64,000 nucleotides of DNA from Rikenella microfusus (GTDB taxonomy: Bacteria; Bacteroidota; Bacteroidia; Bacteroidales; Tenuifilaceae). The translations under genes and the position numbers were made by a program. Positions within the stretch are counted from its first letter, which is position 1, and each line of letters opens with the position of its first letter. Positions 60,499 to 64,000 of this stretch are shown here, piece after piece. The stretch lies in contig DYKO01000002.1 of assembly GCA_020722565.1 (NCBI GenBank), forward strand, positions 180,041-244,040, written 5' to 3'. The notes beneath the pieces were generated by a model. It saw only the letters and a list, made by a program, of their open reading frames with translations. It made no database searches and was not told the origin of the DNA.

Positions 60499-63291
60499 AT
60501 GAAAAAGTTCAACCTAACAACTATTCTCTTTCTCTTCTTTTTTTATATTATTCACGCTCAAGTAGTAACGGTAACCCCTACGCTGCCAACAGATGCCGAT
60601 GCGGTTACCATTACCTTTGATGCCACAAAGGCTTCCAGAACCGATTTGGTGGGCTATACCGGCGACGTTTACGTTCATACGGGTGTAACCGCTAATGGCG
60701 TTGAGTGGCAACACGTTATTGGAAACTGGGGCGACAACAACGTTCAACCCAAACTTACTAGAACAGGAACAAATACCTATGAATTAACTATACAGCCCAC
60801 TATCAGAGATTTTTACGGCGTTCCGTCCGATGAAACGATAACCCAGATGTGCTTTGTGTTTCGGAGTGCTGATGGCTCAAAGCAGACCGAGGATATCTTT
60901 TATGATGTTTACAAGCAGGGTCTTTCGGTTAGCATAACCAATCCCATACAGAGCAAGCCCATTTATGAACTCAACGATGTAATTAATATACAGGCTAGTG
61001 CCAATAATGCCACATCATTATCACTATATATCGATAATCAACTGATGGGCAGCACAGCGGAGCAATCACTAGCATACTCATATACCGCTACCGAATACGG
61101 TAAACACTGGATAAAAGCCATTGCTACCGATGGGAGCAATACCATTAAGGATTCCGTTTACATTCTCATCCGATCTGAAATAAATGTTGCAACACTTCCA
61201 CAAGGTGCTCATCCAGGTGTTAATATAATTGATGAGAATAGCGCAACCATTGTTCTGTACGACCCTCCCGCCCTAAAAAAATATGTTTACCTTATCGGGA
61301 GCTTCTCGGATTGGCTACCCGATGAACCCTACTACATGAATAGAACACCCGATGGCAAATACTACTGGATTACACTTAACGGGCTTGAACCCAATACCGA
61401 GTTCGCCTTCCAGTTCCTTATTGACGGTTACCTGCGAATAGCCGATCCATTCACCAATAAAACCCTAGACCCTAACGATACATACATACCCTCAACAACC
61501 TACCCAAATCTAATGGCCTACCCTTCAGGTAAAACAAATGGAATAATCTCAACTTTCACAACAACACCTCAACAATACACATGGACCACTACAGATTTTA
61601 ACCCTCCAACAAAGCAAAACCTTGTAATCTACGAACTTCACATACGCGATTTTGTTGGCGACTCATACATTCAAACCGTTCGCGACTCGTTAAGCTACTT
61701 AAAGAAATTGGGTATAAATGCTGTTGAGCTGATGCCCATCAACGAATTTGAAGGTAACGATAGCTGGGGATACAACCCATCGTTCTACTTTGCTACCGAT
61801 AAAGCCTATGGCACTGCAAACGACTATAAAGCTTTTATTGACGAAGCCCATAGCTTGGGCATGGCTGTAATAATAGATATGGTGCTGAACCATTCATTTG
61901 GACAATCGCCCCTGGTACAGATGTATTCCACTTCCGATGGAACATCGCTCGGAGAGCCAACGGCTGATAACCCCTGGTATAACACATCGTGCCCTCACCC
62001 ACCCTACTGCTGGGGCTATGATTTTAACCACGAAAGCCCTGAAACCCAAATGTTTGTAGACTCAGTTCTTACCTACTGGCTTACAGAATATAAGGTTGAT
62101 GGCTTCCGATTCGACTTCACCAAGGGATTCACCAACACACTTAATGCAGGTTCAAATTACGATGCTCCACGTATTGCTATCCTCGAACGCATTGCCGATA
62201 AGGTTTGGAGCGTTAATCCAAATGCCTATGTTATTTTGGAACATTTTTGTGATAATTCCGAAGAGAAAACCCTGGCGGAATATCGGAGTAGCGAGGGTAA
62301 AGGGATGCTTATCTGGGGGAATATGAACTACTCCTACAACCAGGCAACCATGGGGTGGTTAACCGATTCCGATTTCTCATGGATTGCTGCTAAGCAACGC
62401 GGCTGGAGTGTTCCTCATGTTGTGGGTTACATGGAAAGCCACGATCAAGAACGACTGGTTTATAAAAACCTTACCTATGGTAATACTAGCATTCCTGAGC
62501 ACAATGTTAAAACGCTACCCATTGCGCTTAAGCGAATTGAAACAGCGGCTAACCTATTCATTCCTTTTCCCGGACCAAAAATGATTTGGCAGTTTGGCGA
62601 ACTGGGCTACGATGTAAGCATCGAGTATAACGGTCGCCTTGGCCGTAAGCCAATACACTGGGAGTACTACCAGGACGATAACCGACGGAATATATTTAAC
62701 ACCTTTGCCCACCTGAACCATTTGAAACAAAAATACGAAGCATTTAAAACTGATAGCTACGACTACTCACTCGATGGGGCAATCAAGTGGTTAAAACTTA
62801 ATAGCTCCAGCATGGATGTGTTAATTGTAGGAAATTTTGATGTTTCGGTTAAAAACACCTCAATCACCTTTAACAATCCCGGCTGGTGGTATGAGTACTA
62901 CAGCGGCGATTCCATTCAACTAACCTCAAATAATTACAGCCTTACCCTTAATCCTGCTGAATACCGTATATTTACATCTAAAAGGATTAATAGGGATAAT
63001 ATTTACGTTGGGGTTGATCAGCCCAGTTCTTTTGACAACAATGTATTGGTTTGGCCAAACCCTGCAACCGATGAGATTTTTGTTTCCTACAACCAACCCA
63101 AATTAGGAACAGTTACTGCTAGAATATATAATCTAACTGGACAGCAGGTAGGGATCTTCCAAAAGCAAAGCTTTTCGGGAAATAATGTTATTAACATTAA
63201 GTTACCCGTTAACTTACCAGCGGGTATATATCTGTTAAATTTATCCATTGATGGTTTTACCAGAACTGAAAAAATAGCTATTACGAAATAG
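60499..63291 (+). CDS. Secreted GH13 alpha-amylase with T9SS sorting domain
   Basis: This 930-residue exported glycoside hydrolase has a signal peptide, N-terminal beta domains to about residue 250, and a CBM48-like domain (YVYLIGSFSDWLPDE, about 260-350). The GH13 barrel contains DMVLNH, nucleophile Asp539 in DGFRFD, acid/base Glu581 in VILEHF, and Asp649 in ESHDQE. A C-terminal beta domain and a T9SS type-A sorting domain (VWPNPATDEIFVSYN ... LPAGIYLLNLSIDG) complete it. It degrades alpha-1,4-glucans outside the cell and is expected to feed SusC/SusD. It replaces the lipoprotein SusG of Bacteroides. Specificity (amylase versus pullulanase-like) is not settled. Confidence 0.93.
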   Translation: MKKFNLTTILFLFFFYIIHAQVVTVTPTLPTDADAVTITFDATKASRTDLVGYTGDVYVHTGVTANGVEWQHVIGNWGDNNVQPKLTRTGTNTYELTIQPTIRDFYGVPSDETITQMCFVFRSADGSKQTEDIFYDVYKQGLSVSITNPIQSKPIYELNDVINIQASANNATSLSLYIDNQLMGSTAEQSLAYSYTATEYGKHWIKAIATDGSNTIKDSVYILIRSEINVATLPQGAHPGVNIIDENSATIVLYDPPALKKYVYLIGSFSDWLPDEPYYMNRTPDGKYYWITLNGLEPNTEFAFQFLIDGYLRIADPFTNKTLDPNDTYIPSTTYPNLMAYPSGKTNGIISTFTTTPQQYTWTTTDFNPPTKQNLVIYELHIRDFVGDSYIQTVRDSLSYLKKLGINAVELMPINEFEGNDSWGYNPSFYFATDKAYGTANDYKAFIDEAHSLGMAVIIDMVLNHSFGQSPLVQMYSTSDGTSLGEPTADNPWYNTSCPHPPYCWGYDFNHESPETQMFVDSVLTYWLTEYKVDGFRFDFTKGFTNTLNAGSNYDAPRIAILERIADKVWSVNPNAYVILEHFCDNSEEKTLAEYRSSEGKGMLIWGNMNYSYNQATMGWLTDSDFSWIAAKQRGWSVPHVVGYMESHDQERLVYKNLTYGNTSIPEHNVKTLPIALKRIETAANLFIPFPGPKMIWQFGELGYDVSIEYNGRLGRKPIHWEYYQDDNRRNIFNTFAHLNHLKQKYEAFKTDSYDYSLDGAIKWLKLNSSSMDVLIVGNFDVSVKNTSITFNNPGWWYEYYSGDSIQLTSNNYSLTLNPAEYRIFTSKRINRDNIYVGVDQPSSFDNNVLVWPNPATDEIFVSYNQPKLGTVTARIYNLTGQQVGIFQKQSFSGNNVINIKLPVNLPAGIYLLNLSIDGFTRTEKIAITK

Positions 63292-63323
63292 TTTGGTTTA
63301 GGTTTTAGGTTTACAATTTTAGT

Positions 63324-63361
63324 AATAACCTACTCGTATTATTCGGGTAGGTTATTTTTTT
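63324..63361 (+). terminator. terminator of the sus operon
   Basis: A 10-bp perfect stem AATAACCTAC / GTAGGTTATT (63324-63333, 63347-63356), extendable by three pairs, is followed by a T-run. It closes the amylase transcript. Confidence 0.85.
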
Positions 63362-64000
63362 GATGAATGCAAAAGTTATTGCTGAAGATAATTCTTTCCC
63401 TAAATTTTTGCGCCTGCAGCGCCGTGCCTCTTGAACAGAACTTCAACAAATTCAATACCTTATACTTAGAAATTTTAACTTTTGCGAAAAAGTTAATTTA
63501 TCAAGGCTGTACCCTAAAACCACTAACTGGTAACTATACCACAGGGCTTAGAACCTATACTTATTTTAAAACTGCTAAGCAATCAATAAGAAATTGTTGT
63601 CAAATACTAATATTCCAAAACCCTATGAGTTTGTGCTGAGTTAAAAACATATCCAAACGTAGGCCACAGAGTTGCCATAGGTTTGGTCTTTATAATTAAA
63701 ATATAGCTAAAGAATGCATAAGGAATCTTTATCTATTTTATCTAATTGATATCCAATGGAATTACAGGAGTAAAACGCTTCTCTATCCCTAAAATAGGTT
63801 GTAATTTTAACCCAAACTACGCATTAACAAATGCGATTTTGCCTAAAGGCCCGCTAAATCAATGATTTGTTGGGATTAACTTATATACCAATCGAGTAAC
63901 CAACAAACCAAGCATTAGTTCATTACATTACTAATCCTTAGTCTAAGAGCCTGTTTAAATTTTGCATAGATATAAAAGTGGCAAAAGATTAACTTTTTAG
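63362..64000. other. AT-rich end of window, no credible gene
   Basis: The only reading frame of any length (63367-63639) has an unlikely composition, no domain, and begins directly on the terminator T-run. No RNA fold was recognised. It may precede a gene beyond the window. Confidence 0.5.

Noticed and set aside
63367..63639. 90-residue reading frame after the amylase
   Set aside because: It starts on the terminator T-run, has no recognisable domain, and its composition looks like AT-rich noncoding DNA.

Overview
The window looks like chromosome of an anaerobic or facultative member of the Bacteroidota (Bacteroidales-like). The evidence is a complete SusC/SusD-type glycan locus, a secreted GH13 amylase with a type IX secretion (T9SS) C-terminal sorting domain, GIN-domain and DUF5916 proteins, three SiaC-family proteins, and promoters of the Bacteroidota type (TTTG, 18-19 bp spacer, TAnnTTTG). 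No rRNA, tRNA, CRISPR array or insertion sequence was recognised.

Layout. 1-1830: the 3' end of an FAD/Fe-S oxidoreductase, then 6-phosphofructokinase. 1907-16240, all on the minus strand: three tandem SiaC-like phosphoproteins; a DMSO-reductase-family molybdoenzyme with a fused DmsB-DmsC partner; a secreted coiled-coil protein built from exact 84-residue repeats; an unknown secreted protein; and a complete TetR-TolC-HlyD-ABC-ABC-permease-permease efflux operon. 16388-17431: a divergent old-yellow-enzyme-type reductase that shares two identical TTAACCATATGGTTAA operators with the TetR operon. Then an AGCS amino acid/sodium symporter and mnmE.

21.6-44.7 kb is the metabolic centrepiece. It matches the 'selenium-dependent molybdenum hydroxylase' neighbourhood known from E. 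coli (ygeW-ygeY-hyuA-ygfJ-xdhD-ygfK-ssnA) and now linked to anaerobic purine/urate breakdown in gut bacteria. Here it has a split xanthine dehydrogenase (FAD/Fe-S plus Mo subunits), a MocA-like maturase, YgfK, a glycosyltransferase, an Lrp regulator, two fold-type-II PLP enzymes, a second fused Fe-S/Mo hydroxylase, SsnA, a membrane/GNAT-like protein, a hydantoinase, the YgeW carbamoyltransferase, the YgeY hydrolase and XdhC. YgeX (diaminopropionate ammonia-lyase), YqeB, SelD and a purine permease were not seen. The two PLP enzymes sit where YgeX would be expected to act, which makes this a possible variant of the pathway. Two copies of a 30-bp-unit interspersed repeat lie just after ssnA and just after xdhC.

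44.9-51.7 kb holds housekeeping and envelope genes: GIN protein, MsrB, Lon-N domain protein, class-C beta-lactamase-like hydrolase, threonine aldolase and a DUF5916 protein. 51.9-63.3 kb is a starch/maltodextrin utilisation locus: a divergent LacI regulator with a candidate inverted operator, then SusC, SusD, SusE, a five-module SusF-like lipoprotein, an intra-operon terminator hairpin, and the amylase. The last 0.6 kb shows no convincing gene.
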